NCBI GenBank assembly: GCA_964423615.1
Contig: CAYRFQ010000030.1
Coordinates: 21,862 to 85,861, forward strand
Reading direction: 5' to 3'
Length of the DNA: 64,000 bases
Source of the DNA: CAYRFQ01 sp964423615
GTDB taxonomy: Bacteria; Planctomycetota; Planctomycetia; Gemmatales; Gemmataceae
A program made the position numbers and the translations under genes. Each line of letters opens with the position of its first letter. Position 1 is the first letter of the stretch. This document shows, piece after piece, positions 27,361-37,310 of the stretch. The notes under the pieces were generated by a model. It did no database searches and was not told the origin of the DNA. It saw only the letters and a list, made by a program, of their open reading frames with translations.

Positions 27361-29421
27361 ATGGTACGCAAAACATTGTCCAAGCGAATTCAACTTCATG
27401 TTGATGTCCTCGAGGAACGTGCAGTTCCGGCCACGGTAATTGATGTTGTGAACGGTGCTTCCATCCAAGCGGCCATCGACAGCGCCAGCGCTGGTGACAC
27501 GGTCGTTGTCAAGGCCGGTACCTATAACGAAACTTTGACAATCACAACCGACGACCTCAGGATTGTGACTCGTGAAGGCGCGGTTATCCAACCTACTACA
27601 ATCTCCTCGAATGGTGCTATCGTAGACATCGTTGGAGCCACGGATGTCATCTTCAAAGGTTTCGAAGTTGACGCTTCTGTTCTGACAGCGGCTGCTGGTG
27701 CTTCCGACTTCGATTCGGCCATCCGCGTTACCGGTGACGGTTCGGCAACGATTCGTGACAACACGATCAAGGGTCTGTTCGATGCCGACGGCTACACCGA
27801 GATAAGTTCTTCTGGCTTCTTCAACGCTGGCTTCGCGATTCACGTTGGTGACTTCGATAGCCAGACAACGCCGAACGTCCCACTCGGTTCCGGGACAGCC
27901 AAGATCATCAACAACGACATTCAAGACTTCTTCAAGAACGGCGTCATTGTTGAGCCTGGCGCAGTTGGGGCAACTTCCAAGGCTGTTATCCGCGGCAACA
28001 CGATCACAGGCGTGAGTGACACCGGCACCACCTTGGTCGAGCAAGCCGGCATCCAAATCCTCGGGGCTGCGGACTTGGATTCGAACCAAGACGTAAGCGC
28101 TGAAGGCACAGTTATCGCTCGTGTCAAGTCGAACACTGTCCAGAACGTTGTGGAAGATTCCGAATTCTCCCCGACAGGCATCCGCGTCCAGAGTGCGGCC
28201 AGCGAAGACAAGGTTCTCCTCTTCGAGAACTTGGTCAAGAATAATGGATTTGGTATTGACATTCTGAATTCGACAGACGATGTAAAGGTTTATCACAACG
28301 ACGTCATCGGTAACGGCTTCGCTGGGATTGTGACGAGCAGCTCTGACAACACCGAGATCATCGGAAACCTTGTCAAGAACAACGGTAAAAGAAACGACAC
28401 GCTGGTGGTCGATTTTGAAGGCGATTCTGCCTTCCAAGGATTTGGTGCCGACCTCAACAGTGGGGATGTCGTCACGAACCAGTTCCAGGATAATGAATTC
28501 GGTACTGATGTCGGTTTCGTCGTCACCGCTAAAGATAACCTGGGCAACGCTGCCGACGCGATGATATTTGATACCACTGTGGCTTCGACCGCTGACCCAG
28601 ACTTGGTCTTCTCGGACGGTAGTCAAGGTAATGCGTTGATCATCTCCGAAGACGGTAACACGACTAACCCTGACGACAACGCGAACGGCGGAACTCTGGC
28701 GTTCACGTTCGACAGCCGCGCCAACGTCAAGGACATCACTCTCCTCGACATCGAACCTAACCAGACCGTGACGATCAAGGCTCTGGACAGCTTCGGCACC
28801 GTGGTTGCAACGAAGAGCGTTACCGGTGGCATGGGAGATAACACTGCCCTTACAGTCGATCTCGAGGCAGCCAGCTTCTTTGGCCTCAAGAGCTTGGTAG
28901 TCGAGACTAATGGTAGCATTGCTGTGTCCGACTTTACCTACGGCAAATCCTTTGCTGGCATTGAGGTAGTCGATTCGAACAACGTCGATATCATTGGTAA
29001 CCTTTCTAACGACAGTGGCTACAGCGGAATTTACGTCCTTGGTGGAAGCAACAACTACATCAAGTTTGACGTCACCAACTACAACTTCGGCGACGGGATC
29101 ACCCTCGAAAACACGACTGGAAACGATGTCTACGCTAACTTGGCTCTTGGCAACGTCCAAAACGGCATCTCGGTCATTAACTCCACTTTCAACTCTGTCC
29201 GCACCAATTTCGTGATTGCCAACAGTGGTTTCGGAATCATCACGGATGCAGTCTCGGAAGACCCTCAGAGTGGTAACACTGTTGAGGACAACTTGGTTTT
29301 TGGGAATGAGGAGGGAAACATCGAAGAGGGCGTCGATGGTAGCAGCGACTACCTGACCGCCGCTTACGCTGTTGACCTCGGCACCGACGTTGAAGGGCTT
29401 GACGAAGGTGAGACCCTGTAA
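27361..29421 (+). CDS. Secreted right-handed beta-helix protein with planctomycete LEERAVPA N-terminus
   Basis: This 686-residue protein starts MVRKTLSKRIQLHVDVLEERAVPATVIDV. The LE-[ED]-R-[AT]-V-P-A motif at the extreme N-terminus is a recurrent tag of large exported proteins in Gemmata-like planctomycetes and probably directs export or anchoring. The rest is built of parallel beta-helix repeats: ASIQAAIDSASAGDTVVVKAGTYNE, IIGNLVKNNG, NVDIIGNLSNDSGYSGIYVLGGSNN and similar Asn/Gly-rich coils. It interrupts near residues 400-540 with a possible beta-sandwich insert (LAFTFDSRANVKDITLLDIEPNQTVTIKALDSFG). It is likely a surface or matrix adhesin or a polysaccharide-binding protein. No catalytic residues of pectate lyases can be assigned. 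A strong terminator follows. Confidence 0.85.
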   Translation: MVRKTLSKRIQLHVDVLEERAVPATVIDVVNGASIQAAIDSASAGDTVVVKAGTYNETLTITTDDLRIVTREGAVIQPTTISSNGAIVDIVGATDVIFKGFEVDASVLTAAAGASDFDSAIRVTGDGSATIRDNTIKGLFDADGYTEISSSGFFNAGFAIHVGDFDSQTTPNVPLGSGTAKIINNDIQDFFKNGVIVEPGAVGATSKAVIRGNTITGVSDTGTTLVEQAGIQILGAADLDSNQDVSAEGTVIARVKSNTVQNVVEDSEFSPTGIRVQSAASEDKVLLFENLVKNNGFGIDILNSTDDVKVYHNDVIGNGFAGIVTSSSDNTEIIGNLVKNNGKRNDTLVVDFEGDSAFQGFGADLNSGDVVTNQFQDNEFGTDVGFVVTAKDNLGNAADAMIFDTTVASTADPDLVFSDGSQGNALIISEDGNTTNPDDNANGGTLAFTFDSRANVKDITLLDIEPNQTVTIKALDSFGTVVATKSVTGGMGDNTALTVDLEAASFFGLKSLVVETNGSIAVSDFTYGKSFAGIEVVDSNNVDIIGNLSNDSGYSGIYVLGGSNNYIKFDVTNYNFGDGITLENTTGNDVYANLALGNVQNGISVINSTFNSVRTNFVIANSGFGIITDAVSEDPQSGNTVEDNLVFGNEEGNIEEGVDGSSDYLTAAYAVDLGTDVEGLDEGETL

Positions 29422-29461
29422 ACCTTAGTGCCCCATCAGAACCTCAATAAGACTGTGTGAG

Positions 29462-29494
29462 AAGCTGCTCGAGCCAAATCCGGGCAGCTTTTTC
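29462..29494 (+). terminator. Rho-independent terminator
   Basis: AAGCTGC (29462-29468) pairs with GCAGCTT (29484-29490) over a 15-base loop and runs into TTTCT. It lies 40 bases after the beta-helix gene and separates it from the protease gene. It also argues against the upstream in-frame start at 29457 for the protease. Confidence 0.8.
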
Positions 29495-29528
29495 TGCTCC
29501 CAGAGCCTCGAAGAAAGGGGACGCGCCG

Positions 29529-30248
29529 ATGATTTCGGCACTGGTGTTAAGTCTGTGGCTAGGGCCGTTCCCGGTTGTGGAGTCCAAAGACTTTACGAAA
29601 CAACAACAAGTCGCCGTTCTCCGGGCAACGGTCCGAATTCAGAACCGGACTAATGCAACTCAAGGTACCGGAGTCATTGTCGGCCGAAAAGCTCGCCAGA
29701 GGGGTGACAAGACTATCTATTATGCCTACATCTTGACCGCCAGTCATTTGGTCGAAGGCGGTAGCAAAATAGAAATCGAAACGTTCACGGCAGAGTCGTA
29801 TCCGGAAGCGGCGAAAAGATATCCATACTTGTTGAGTCGTGTTGTGGGTAGAACGCCAGCGACTCGAAGTGACCTTGCCATCATTAAGTTGATTGCCCCA
29901 AACAAACCAGCGGATCCTATTCGGATATACCCCAAAAGAGGTGAAAAGAAAGGTTTCGCCGGGCTTTCCCTTGGGTGTGAAGGAGGAAAAGCGCCGACTT
30001 GTCAGCTTATAGATGTTAAAGGAAAGAAATTCGTCAAGAAACAAGGCCAGGTTGGTGGTGGGTATTTCTGGCAATCGAAGCAGGTTCCCTTAAAGGGTCG
30101 GTCGGGAGGCCCGCTCATCGACCGAAAGGGATTTCTCCGAGGTATATGTAGTATCTCTGGAGGCGGTTCGGGCTATTATGCTCACGTCGATGAGATCCAC
30201 CGACTTATCCGTGATAATGACCTCACTTGGTTGGTGGAAAAGGAGTAA
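29529..30248 (+). CDS. Exported trypsin-like serine protease
   Basis: This is a 239-residue protease of the chymotrypsin fold. The catalytic triad is visible in order: His73 in LTASHLVEGG, Asp115 in TRSDLAIIKL and Ser192 in KGRSGGPLID. Residues 1-18 are hydrophobic and end in a plausible signal-peptidase site (LSLWLGPFPVVES), so periplasmic or external action is expected. There is no PDZ domain, unlike DegP/HtrA, and the protein stops soon after the active-site domain. ATG 29529 follows GAAAGGGGA. It is the next gene after the beta-helix surface protein but has its own leader after a terminator. Processing of that protein is possible, but there is no direct evidence. Confidence 0.85.
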   Translation: MISALVLSLWLGPFPVVESKDFTKQQQVAVLRATVRIQNRTNATQGTGVIVGRKARQRGDKTIYYAYILTASHLVEGGSKIEIETFTAESYPEAAKRYPYLLSRVVGRTPATRSDLAIIKLIAPNKPADPIRIYPKRGEKKGFAGLSLGCEGGKAPTCQLIDVKGKKFVKKQGQVGGGYFWQSKQVPLKGRSGGPLIDRKGFLRGICSISGGGSGYYAHVDEIHRLIRDNDLTWLVEKE

Positions 30249-31092
30249 AGATTGTCTGCAGGGTCTTATTAAGAAGAACTCCGCGGCTATAGTAACATGC
30301 CGTTCGCTTCTCCGAATCTTGTGGCTAGGGCACACTGAGTGAGACTATTACTTTAGACGTAGGTCCTTAACAAGACTCCCAACTCAATGGTAGTACATAG
30401 CTCTGTTTGGAATTCGGCTCTATGCTCATTCACCAAAGAACATTCTGTCCTACTATCCTTGAACTATCTATTTCGACATGGCAAGATGATTTTTCTCTTT
30501 TTGGTGTCGAGCCAAGATTCCTTGGATAACAGGCTCAAATCTGTTGCTTCTATGCGGTTTTTATATGAGTGCTCAACACATCTCTAATGCCGACTTACTT
30601 TTTCACCAGTGCCGTTTGCTTACACTCCGAACTCGCGTTGATACACATAGAAATGTCAGCTGAGGAGATACGAATAGTAGACGTTTCGTCGAGTTCGTTG
30701 GCTGGACGTGAGAGACATGAAACTGATTTCATGGATTATAGATTTTGATCGAAGTAACAAAAAAAATATTGTCGGTTGTCGGGTCGACTCGATGATATTA
30801 ATTATGAGAATGATTGTATTCTCATTCGCACCATCATTCCTCATGTTCGGGGCACTCAACTCATTTCGATATTGAGCCTCGTTTCTATGCGCCCTCGGCA
30901 GGAACGTGGGACCAGATGGCAACACCTAATGGCCCGGTTAGATGTTACAAATCTCCTTGCGTCGTAATCGACTGACAAGCATTCGCGAATGCCATGCAGT
31001 TATGTTTGTTGGACGCGGTCGAAAGTGACAATGACGCAGACCGGTGCGAAAGCCGAGCTTTGAGAACAAAGGCGCATCTCACAAGCGTTCAT
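30249..31092. other. 0.8-kb AT-rich spacer
   Basis: No gene is recognised. Frames up to about 90 codons occur on both strands, none with a convincing start or family. The first third is AT-rich and may hold the promoter of the next gene. Confidence 0.45.
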
Positions 31093-32460
31093 ATGGAAGT
31101 GACCAAATCGCACAAAAGCCGAGCGAAGACGATGCTGAACAACAAAGACGCGATTCATGACGAGTGGTTGGCTGAGAATGAGAAGTTTGAATCACTGCCC
31201 GTTTGGGCTGGAGTCCTTTTTGCCCTCCGTTGTGCCCACAGAGTGTACCCGTTGATTGATCACTTTTGTTCGTCCCCCTGTTCCAAAGCCAAAGAAACGA
31301 TCCTCCGCGGACTCGAAGTCGGCTACGGCTACGGAACGGATCTTCTTTCTGATCGATCCACCTATCGTGGGTGTTACAATGCGACGCGGAAGGCCAAAGA
31401 AGAGATCACCCATGCAGTCGGATCGACTGGGCGAAAGAACTCAGTAGCAGCGGCGTACGCCGCAGAAGCTGCGGAAGTGGCAGTAGCGGCCACTGTCTAT
31501 GCTTCCCTCGATCTGAACTCCTTTTATAAATCGGCGCGAGCTACTCGTTCGTTGGCCGCGTTGGCTGCGAAAATCAGCTTCGGCGACGGTGCTGCTGCAC
31601 TGGTAACAAAAAGCGCGTCGATCGATCTCCGGCTGCTTGAACGCCAAGTCAACACTCAAATCGACCAAAACAAGCGCCCGAGTGGGTTAGGTTTTCTGGG
31701 GCCGCTTTGGCCAGTAGGAAAACCCGTAGGGTGGATTGACATCCCCGCAGGTGTGGGGTTGTCCGGACAGAATGAGACGGGGGAACAACACCTTATTCGG
31801 GCTTTCGGTCCGGTGGCAGTCCGGACGCAGGTCGACTCCGGGTTAAATGGCACCTTGGATGAGTTTTTGAACTCATTGAGCGATTTGAACGAAACTTTTG
31901 GTGGCAGCGGAATTCAGTTTACCTCACAATCGACCAAGGTTAGTTTCTACGAAGACGCGAAATCGAATCGTCGGACGACGGAAAGGCAAGGATGGTTCGT
32001 CGCGGAAGGAAACATCGAGTATACCGAAATGACTAGGGCGACACTACAGACGCTGGATCTCCTTGAGGAAGGAATTCAAGCCGGACTGTCCCTGCCGGAA
32101 GATTATTCGCTTGATCATCTGCAGGAACGGGTTGTTGAGGGCATGGATGGGCTCGAAATCCTTCGAGACCAAATGAGCAAAATTGGTTCGTTCAGGCCAC
32201 GAGGTTCTTCGTGGCATCTGTCTCCAACACATCCTCGATTGGTTCCTGGTGCCACCAACGGCAGGGCGGCCATCTCGGTAATGGAAGCACCAGAGCGTTC
32301 GATGGCGAAGCGGCAGCCCAGAAAGCTATCGGCTAACCAACAGACCGCCGTCCTCGAAGTGATTCGAAAGACCAAAGCGTACAGGGATGCGGGTGGAAAC
32401 CTCGAACTCGTGTCGGCTTCGTTTGACGCGATCCGAACACAACTGGCTGGTCTTTTGTAA
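31093..32460 (+). CDS. Unrecognised 456-residue protein
   Basis: I do not recognise this protein. After a basic start (MEVTKSHKSRAKTML) there is SLPVWAGVLFALRCAHRVYPLI, then a helical segment very rich in Ala (SVAAAYAAEAAEVAVAATVYASL, about residues 118-140). A Gly/Pro-rich middle (LGFLGPLWPVGKPVGWIDIPAGVGLSG) and a Lys/Arg/Gln-rich C-terminal helical tail follow. No signal peptide or transmembrane helix is clear. The frame is open from 30994, but the first 33 residues there look unlike protein, so ATG 31093 is used; ATG 31132 is also possible. It stands alone between two long spacers with the kinase-TPR gene downstream. Composition suggests a real soluble protein, but its function is unknown. 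Confidence 0.7.
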   Translation: MEVTKSHKSRAKTMLNNKDAIHDEWLAENEKFESLPVWAGVLFALRCAHRVYPLIDHFCSSPCSKAKETILRGLEVGYGYGTDLLSDRSTYRGCYNATRKAKEEITHAVGSTGRKNSVAAAYAAEAAEVAVAATVYASLDLNSFYKSARATRSLAALAAKISFGDGAAALVTKSASIDLRLLERQVNTQIDQNKRPSGLGFLGPLWPVGKPVGWIDIPAGVGLSGQNETGEQHLIRAFGPVAVRTQVDSGLNGTLDEFLNSLSDLNETFGGSGIQFTSQSTKVSFYEDAKSNRRTTERQGWFVAEGNIEYTEMTRATLQTLDLLEEGIQAGLSLPEDYSLDHLQERVVEGMDGLEILRDQMSKIGSFRPRGSSWHLSPTHPRLVPGATNGRAAISVMEAPERSMAKRQPRKLSANQQTAVLEVIRKTKAYRDAGGNLELVSASFDAIRTQLAGLL

Positions 32461-33205
32461 ACGGAGATAAGAAAGGTAGTTGGTGGCTGCAACGCCTGTC
32501 TCCACGGTCGCGTGGCGGCAATTTCCTTGCGAGCCAAGGCAGTCGGATCACAAGGAAACAAAGGACATTTTTTCATTCGACTGCCTTCCCGATTCAACAG
32601 GTCAGAAACTAACAATCTTCATTTCCTTGTTACAAAGTCGAAAGAGACTGAGAAACTAAGGAAACACTGTTTTTGACGATTTCCGTCTACAATTCCAAGT
32701 CTGAAACATCTCACCGAATTCCCAAGAACAAATCATTTTTGACCAATTTTATCTGTTCGCAAACTCGATATAAACCTGCTCGTCTAAAATCACCTCCCAG
32801 CCCTTCGTAAATGTCAGAGTCATTCGCCGAGCTCAAGGTTGCTCTCGGTGATGTACTTTTGCGTTACGAATGGCCGCTCTCCCGATCAAGCCTCTGCATA
32901 CTCCGCTTCTGACTTTTTCCGAACTTGCTTTGCAGCCCTTTTCCAGGACTTTACCAGTCAAGTCAAAAGGAATTGGCAACGATGTCTAGTATAGTAGAGT
33001 AGAAAAGTGTCCGGTGAAAACAGACTCTGAGTAGTGATCGGTAAGAGAAGAAGTTATTGGGCTCGTTGAGTCTGCGGGAAAACACTCCAAATAGCTTCCT
33101 CGTTTACGTGAGCCAATACTAAGAATAAAGGCTACACCGGACCACGAGAAACCCCCAGGCAAATCTAAGAAGCGAACGTCAACGGCGCTCAAGGGAGGGA
33201 CTTTC
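32461..33205. other. 0.75-kb spacer before the kinase gene
   Basis: No gene is recognised. AT-rich stretches near 32640-32790 could contain promoter elements, but I see no confident -35/-10 pair. AAGGGAGGGA at 33190-33200 is the ribosome-binding site of the kinase gene. Confidence 0.45.
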
Positions 33206-36200
33206 GTGCGGGAACCACAAGACATTTTCCACGAGGCGCTGGAGAAATCCCCAGACGAACTCGAAGCCTTCCTTGATGAGGCCTGTGGGGATGATGCGTC
33301 CCTGCGTGCCGAAATCCTTGCGCTGTTGGAATACCACGATCCGATCAGTGAGTTTCTCCAAAATCCCATCGTCGGATCGAATACGCAGAGAGAGCTACTT
33401 GCGTTTCCCATCGACTCTCCCACAGAATATGGCGACGCTCAGGAGGAGAGCGAGGAAGATCATACACTGGCGGAAACAAACGACGTTTCCTCCTCCGGCA
33501 CTGTGAATGGTCTCAGTTCGTCCAGTCGACCGGCATGGCCCAAGATCCCAGGTTACGAGATTGTTGGTGTGATTGGGCGAGGTGGAATGGGTGTGATTTA
33601 TCGAGCAAGGCAAATCGATGCCGATCGGATAGTTGCCCTCAAGACGATCCTAGCGGGTGAGCACGCCGATCGCGAGGCCCAAAAGCGATTTCGTAACGAA
33701 GTATTTGCCATAGCTCGGTTACGTCACCCTGGAATCATCGAGATTTACGACGTTGGCAAGCACGACGGCCAACCGTACTTCTCGATGGAACTGTGCGCGG
33801 CAGGTAGTCTCGATAAGTATCTGTCCGCCACGCCCGTGCCAGCCAAAGAGGCTGCCGAGTTGGTTCGGGACGTCGGCTTGGCGATTCAAGCTGCTCACGA
33901 AGCTACCGTCATCCACCGGGATCTCAAGCCGGCGAACATCTTGTTGACTCCGAGACCTGGTGAGTCTGTTTCCTACGCCGAAGAAGCAAGGCCACCTTTG
34001 TCTTCGTTTGTAGCCAGGGTCACGGATTTCGGTTTGGCGAAGAAGCTCGACGATGTGACGTTGACGCGCACGGGGCTGATCATGGGGACTCCGTCGTACA
34101 TGTCTCCGGAACAGGCTCAGAGCGAGAAGGAACTCAGTCCCCTGAGTGATGTGTATTCATTGGGTGCCATTTTATACGAGTGTTTAACAGGACGTCCCCC
34201 GTTTAAGGGAGCTACCAGTGTCGAGACGGTTTATCAAGTCACCACCAAGGAACCGGTGGCTCCTCGACAACTGCAACCGAGCACACCGCGTGACATGGAA
34301 ACGATTTGTCTCAAGTGTTTACAGAAAGACCCGACACGCCGGTACCACAGTGCCCGTGAACTGGCCGAAGATCTACAGCGTTTTCTGGACGGCCAACCGA
34401 TTTTGGCTCGTCGGGTTGGAAGGATTGAACGAACGGTCAAGTTGGTGAAGCGAAACCCGGTCGTCGCTTCGTTTACTGTCTTCTCCGTGGTGGCGATATT
34501 TGTCATCTTGGGAGGTTTGCTTTGGCAATCCCAAACCGAGACGGCACGAGCCAAGGCCGAGACGGCTCGCATCAAAGCAGAGGCCGAAGTGCACCGCATC
34601 GAGCAAACTCAACAGTATCGACAGAAACGAAATCGGGAAGAAGTCATCACTCTGATCGCGCAAACACAAAAGGCCCTTCGTGACGGCAAAGGCCAACTTG
34701 CCGAAACGAATCTTCGGCAACTCGAAAAGCGGATCGAAGAAGGCGGAGCCAAGGACTTGCGAGAGCTGGTAACGCGGTGTCATCTGGAATGCCAAACGTT
34801 CCTGAAACTCAGGGCCATTGATCGAGGCCACTGGCTCAGGTTAGGTAAACGAATTTCCCGAAAAGACGTCTTGAAGCAAGTGAAGTTGGCTTTTTCGGAA
34901 TTCGGGATATCTCCCGGTGTGACGCCGACTCAGAAAGCAGCCAGGATGATACGTGAAGCGAGTATCCGAGAGCAATTGTTGGCGTCGCTCGAGTTCTGGT
35001 TCCTTTTCGACCGGCGGCACTTGGGTCTCAAAAGCATTCTGACCGCAGTGGATCCGGATCCGTTCCGAGAGTCCGTCAGAAAGTTCGGCTACAGCGAGGC
35101 GTTGCGGCAATGGAAGGCCAAATACACAACCGGCCCACCGTCTCCGCCGCCGTGGTTCGCGGTTAGTCATGGTCTGGATGGTCGTATTGCTCAAGCTGAT
35201 CGGATGCGGCTGCTGTTGTCGGCCTATTCGGCTCACCCCGACAACCTTTCACTGCTGAGGGAACTTGGACATGAGAGGGGTGCGGATGATCCGAAAACGG
35301 CTCAGGAGCGAGTCGGATGGTGTCGGGCGGCCATTGCGGTGGCGCCACAAGATCCGGTGGCCTGGAACAATTTGGGAGTGGCGTTATCCAACCTAAAAGA
35401 GTATTCCGGTGCCAAACAAGCGTACCTCAAAGCTCTTTCTTTTGCTCCAAAAGAGGTGGCCATTCACAACAACCTCGGGAATAACTTGATACTCCAGCGA
35501 GACTGGGACGAGGCCATCGAGTGGTTTCGAAAAGCCATTCAACTCAATCCGCGGGTGGGTCAACTGTACAATGGACTTGGCACGGCCCTGAGGCGAAAGG
35601 GAGACATCGACGGTGCCCTCGTTGCGTTTCAACAGGCCGTTCGGCTCCGTCCCAAGTATCCCGAGGCCCACATGAATCTGGGAATTCTCTGGGCCAAAGA
35701 CAAAAAAGACTTCGCTCGAGCGATACCTGCCTACCGGAACGCAATTCGATTCAAACTGAAAGATCCAGAAGTCTACCTCGAGTTGGGTACCGCGCTTGGT
35801 CAGCAAGAGGAGTGGTATGAGGCCATCAAGGTTTTGAAAACTGCCATCCGTCTCGACCCCAAGTTGGCCGAAGCTCACAACAACTTGGCTGCCGCCTTCA
35901 GTGCTAATGGCAGGATAGATGAAGCGCTCGAGCATGCCCGCCAAGCCGCCAACCTCCGGCCCAAGTCAGCGGAATTCCAAAATTCTTTGGGTGCGGCTCT
36001 CGCTCTGAAAGGCCGTGTGGCTCAAGCGATTGCTACTCTGAAGCACGCTATCGAGCTGGATCCCAAGTTGCCAAGATCCTACCTCCAGCTCGCCGAAGTT
36101 ATGTTGGACGGCAAACAAGATGCCAATGGTGCGATCGAGGTTTATCGCCAAGTCATCCAAGTCAATCCTAACCTAAAAGGAGCTCACTACAACCTGGGTA

Positions 36201-37252
36201 ACATCCTCTCGAAACTGGGGAAGGCGGACGAGGCCATCGAAGCCTTCGGAAATGTTATCTGTCTCGATCCCTCGCATGCGGAAGCCCACAACAACTTGGG
36301 CCGGGTCCTGGAGAGGAAAGACGACATTGACGCGGCGATTCTTTGCTATCGCGAAGCGGCTCGCCTGAATCCCAAGTTACTACCACCGTTAGCGAACCTG
36401 GGCACAGCTTTGAAAGAGCACTTAGGAGACTATCGAGGAGCCATCGCGGCTTTCCGCAAAGCTCTGATCCACCATCCCAACCAATTAGGACTTTACTACC
36501 AGTTGGGGTTGAGTTACGAAGCTGCAGGGGATGTGGAGGGCGCTGTTGCTGTCTTTTCCAAGGCCGTTCGGAAGGATCGGGTGTTTCTCCAAGAACTGAT
36601 GAAGATGGGAAAGAGGCTGGGTTCAAAAAAACGAGATTATGACGGAGCCGTTGCCTGTTTTCGAGCCCTCGTGAAGCTCAAACCGAAGTCTCCCGCCAAC
36701 CACTTTGCTTTGGGACTCGCGCAGTCCGAGAAAGGGGATTTCGACGGAGCCATCGCCTCTTTGCGGCAGGCAGTCCAGCTAAAACCCAAGTTCTTTCAGG
36801 CGCAAAATCTTCTCGGTGTCCTTTTGTGCGACCGAAAGCAACGGTACGACGAGGCCATCGTTGTGTTCCGGAAATACATCAAACTCCGCCCGAACTCAGC
36901 TGGAGCTCATTACAACCTTGCGACCGCGTTGACAGGCAAGGGGGATATCGATGGTGCAATTGAGGTCTTCCAGAAGGTCGTCGCTCTCGATCCAAAGTCG
37001 AGCAAAGCTCACCTCCGTCTCGGAGATCTCTATCGGAAAAAAAAGAGGCTCAAGGATGCTCTCGCGTCGGCCCGGAAAGCCGTAATGTACGCTTGGAAAG
37101 ATGCCAAAGCTCACGCTCTTGTGGGATCGATTCTCAAGGACATGGGAAACATCTCCGGTGCCCGCGAAGCCCTCAGAAAAGCCGTAGTGTTGAACCCGAA
37201 CTTGGCTCCCTTACTCAAGGGCTTACCACCTTCCCCGAAATCGAAGAAATGA
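33206..37252 (+). CDS. Membrane Ser/Thr protein kinase with long TPR array (PknB-type)
   Basis: This 1348-residue protein starts with a small helical module (DIFHEALEKSPDELEAFLDEACGDDASLRAEILALLEYH) found in front of many planctomycete kinases. The kinase domain spans about residues 117-400, with the glycine loop GVIGRGGMGVIYRA, Lys146, catalytic HRDLKPANIL (Asp239), DFG at 274-276 and SPEQ in place of APE. A transmembrane helix follows near 415-435 (VVASFTVFSVVAIFVILGGLLW). The periplasmic part has a coiled-coil of Ala/Glu/Lys (AKAETARIKAEAEVHRIEQ). From about residue 700 on there are at least fifteen TPR repeats of the WNNLGVALSNLKEYSGAKQAYLKAL type. GTG 33206 follows AAGGGAGGGA. It likely senses periplasmic or envelope partners through the TPRs and signals by phosphorylation in the cytoplasm. 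The ends of a paralogue lie just downstream. Confidence 0.93.
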   Translation: MREPQDIFHEALEKSPDELEAFLDEACGDDASLRAEILALLEYHDPISEFLQNPIVGSNTQRELLAFPIDSPTEYGDAQEESEEDHTLAETNDVSSSGTVNGLSSSSRPAWPKIPGYEIVGVIGRGGMGVIYRARQIDADRIVALKTILAGEHADREAQKRFRNEVFAIARLRHPGIIEIYDVGKHDGQPYFSMELCAAGSLDKYLSATPVPAKEAAELVRDVGLAIQAAHEATVIHRDLKPANILLTPRPGESVSYAEEARPPLSSFVARVTDFGLAKKLDDVTLTRTGLIMGTPSYMSPEQAQSEKELSPLSDVYSLGAILYECLTGRPPFKGATSVETVYQVTTKEPVAPRQLQPSTPRDMETICLKCLQKDPTRRYHSARELAEDLQRFLDGQPILARRVGRIERTVKLVKRNPVVASFTVFSVVAIFVILGGLLWQSQTETARAKAETARIKAEAEVHRIEQTQQYRQKRNREEVITLIAQTQKALRDGKGQLAETNLRQLEKRIEEGGAKDLRELVTRCHLECQTFLKLRAIDRGHWLRLGKRISRKDVLKQVKLAFSEFGISPGVTPTQKAARMIREASIREQLLASLEFWFLFDRRHLGLKSILTAVDPDPFRESVRKFGYSEALRQWKAKYTTGPPSPPPWFAVSHGLDGRIAQADRMRLLLSAYSAHPDNLSLLRELGHERGADDPKTAQERVGWCRAAIAVAPQDPVAWNNLGVALSNLKEYSGAKQAYLKALSFAPKEVAIHNNLGNNLILQRDWDEAIEWFRKAIQLNPRVGQLYNGLGTALRRKGDIDGALVAFQQAVRLRPKYPEAHMNLGILWAKDKKDFARAIPAYRNAIRFKLKDPEVYLELGTALGQQEEWYEAIKVLKTAIRLDPKLAEAHNNLAAAFSANGRIDEALEHARQAANLRPKSAEFQNSLGAALALKGRVAQAIATLKHAIELDPKLPRSYLQLAEVMLDGKQDANGAIEVYRQVIQVNPNLKGAHYNLGNILSKLGKADEAIEAFGNVICLDPSHAEAHNNLGRVLERKDDIDAAILCYREAARLNPKLLPPLANLGTALKEHLGDYRGAIAAFRKALIHHPNQLGLYYQLGLSYEAAGDVEGAVAVFSKAVRKDRVFLQELMKMGKRLGSKKRDYDGAVACFRALVKLKPKSPANHFALGLAQSEKGDFDGAIASLRQAVQLKPKFFQAQNLLGVLLCDRKQRYDEAIVVFRKYIKLRPNSAGAHYNLATALTGKGDIDGAIEVFQKVVALDPKSSKAHLRLGDLYRKKKRLKDALASARKAVMYAWKDAKAHALVGSILKDMGNISGAREALRKAVVLNPNLAPLLKGLPPSPKSKK

Positions 37253-37310
37253 CACGACTTAGTTGCGAGGAATTCCGCTGCCCCGAGCAGGAGACCTCAA
37301 AGAGACACTG

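Noticed and set aside
27199..29160. Long minus-strand ORF of 653 codons as a gene
   Set aside because: It lies fully antisense to the beta-helix gene, has Val/Asp-rich sequence without domains, no ribosome-binding site, and the plus strand has a typical N-terminal motif, repeats and a terminator.
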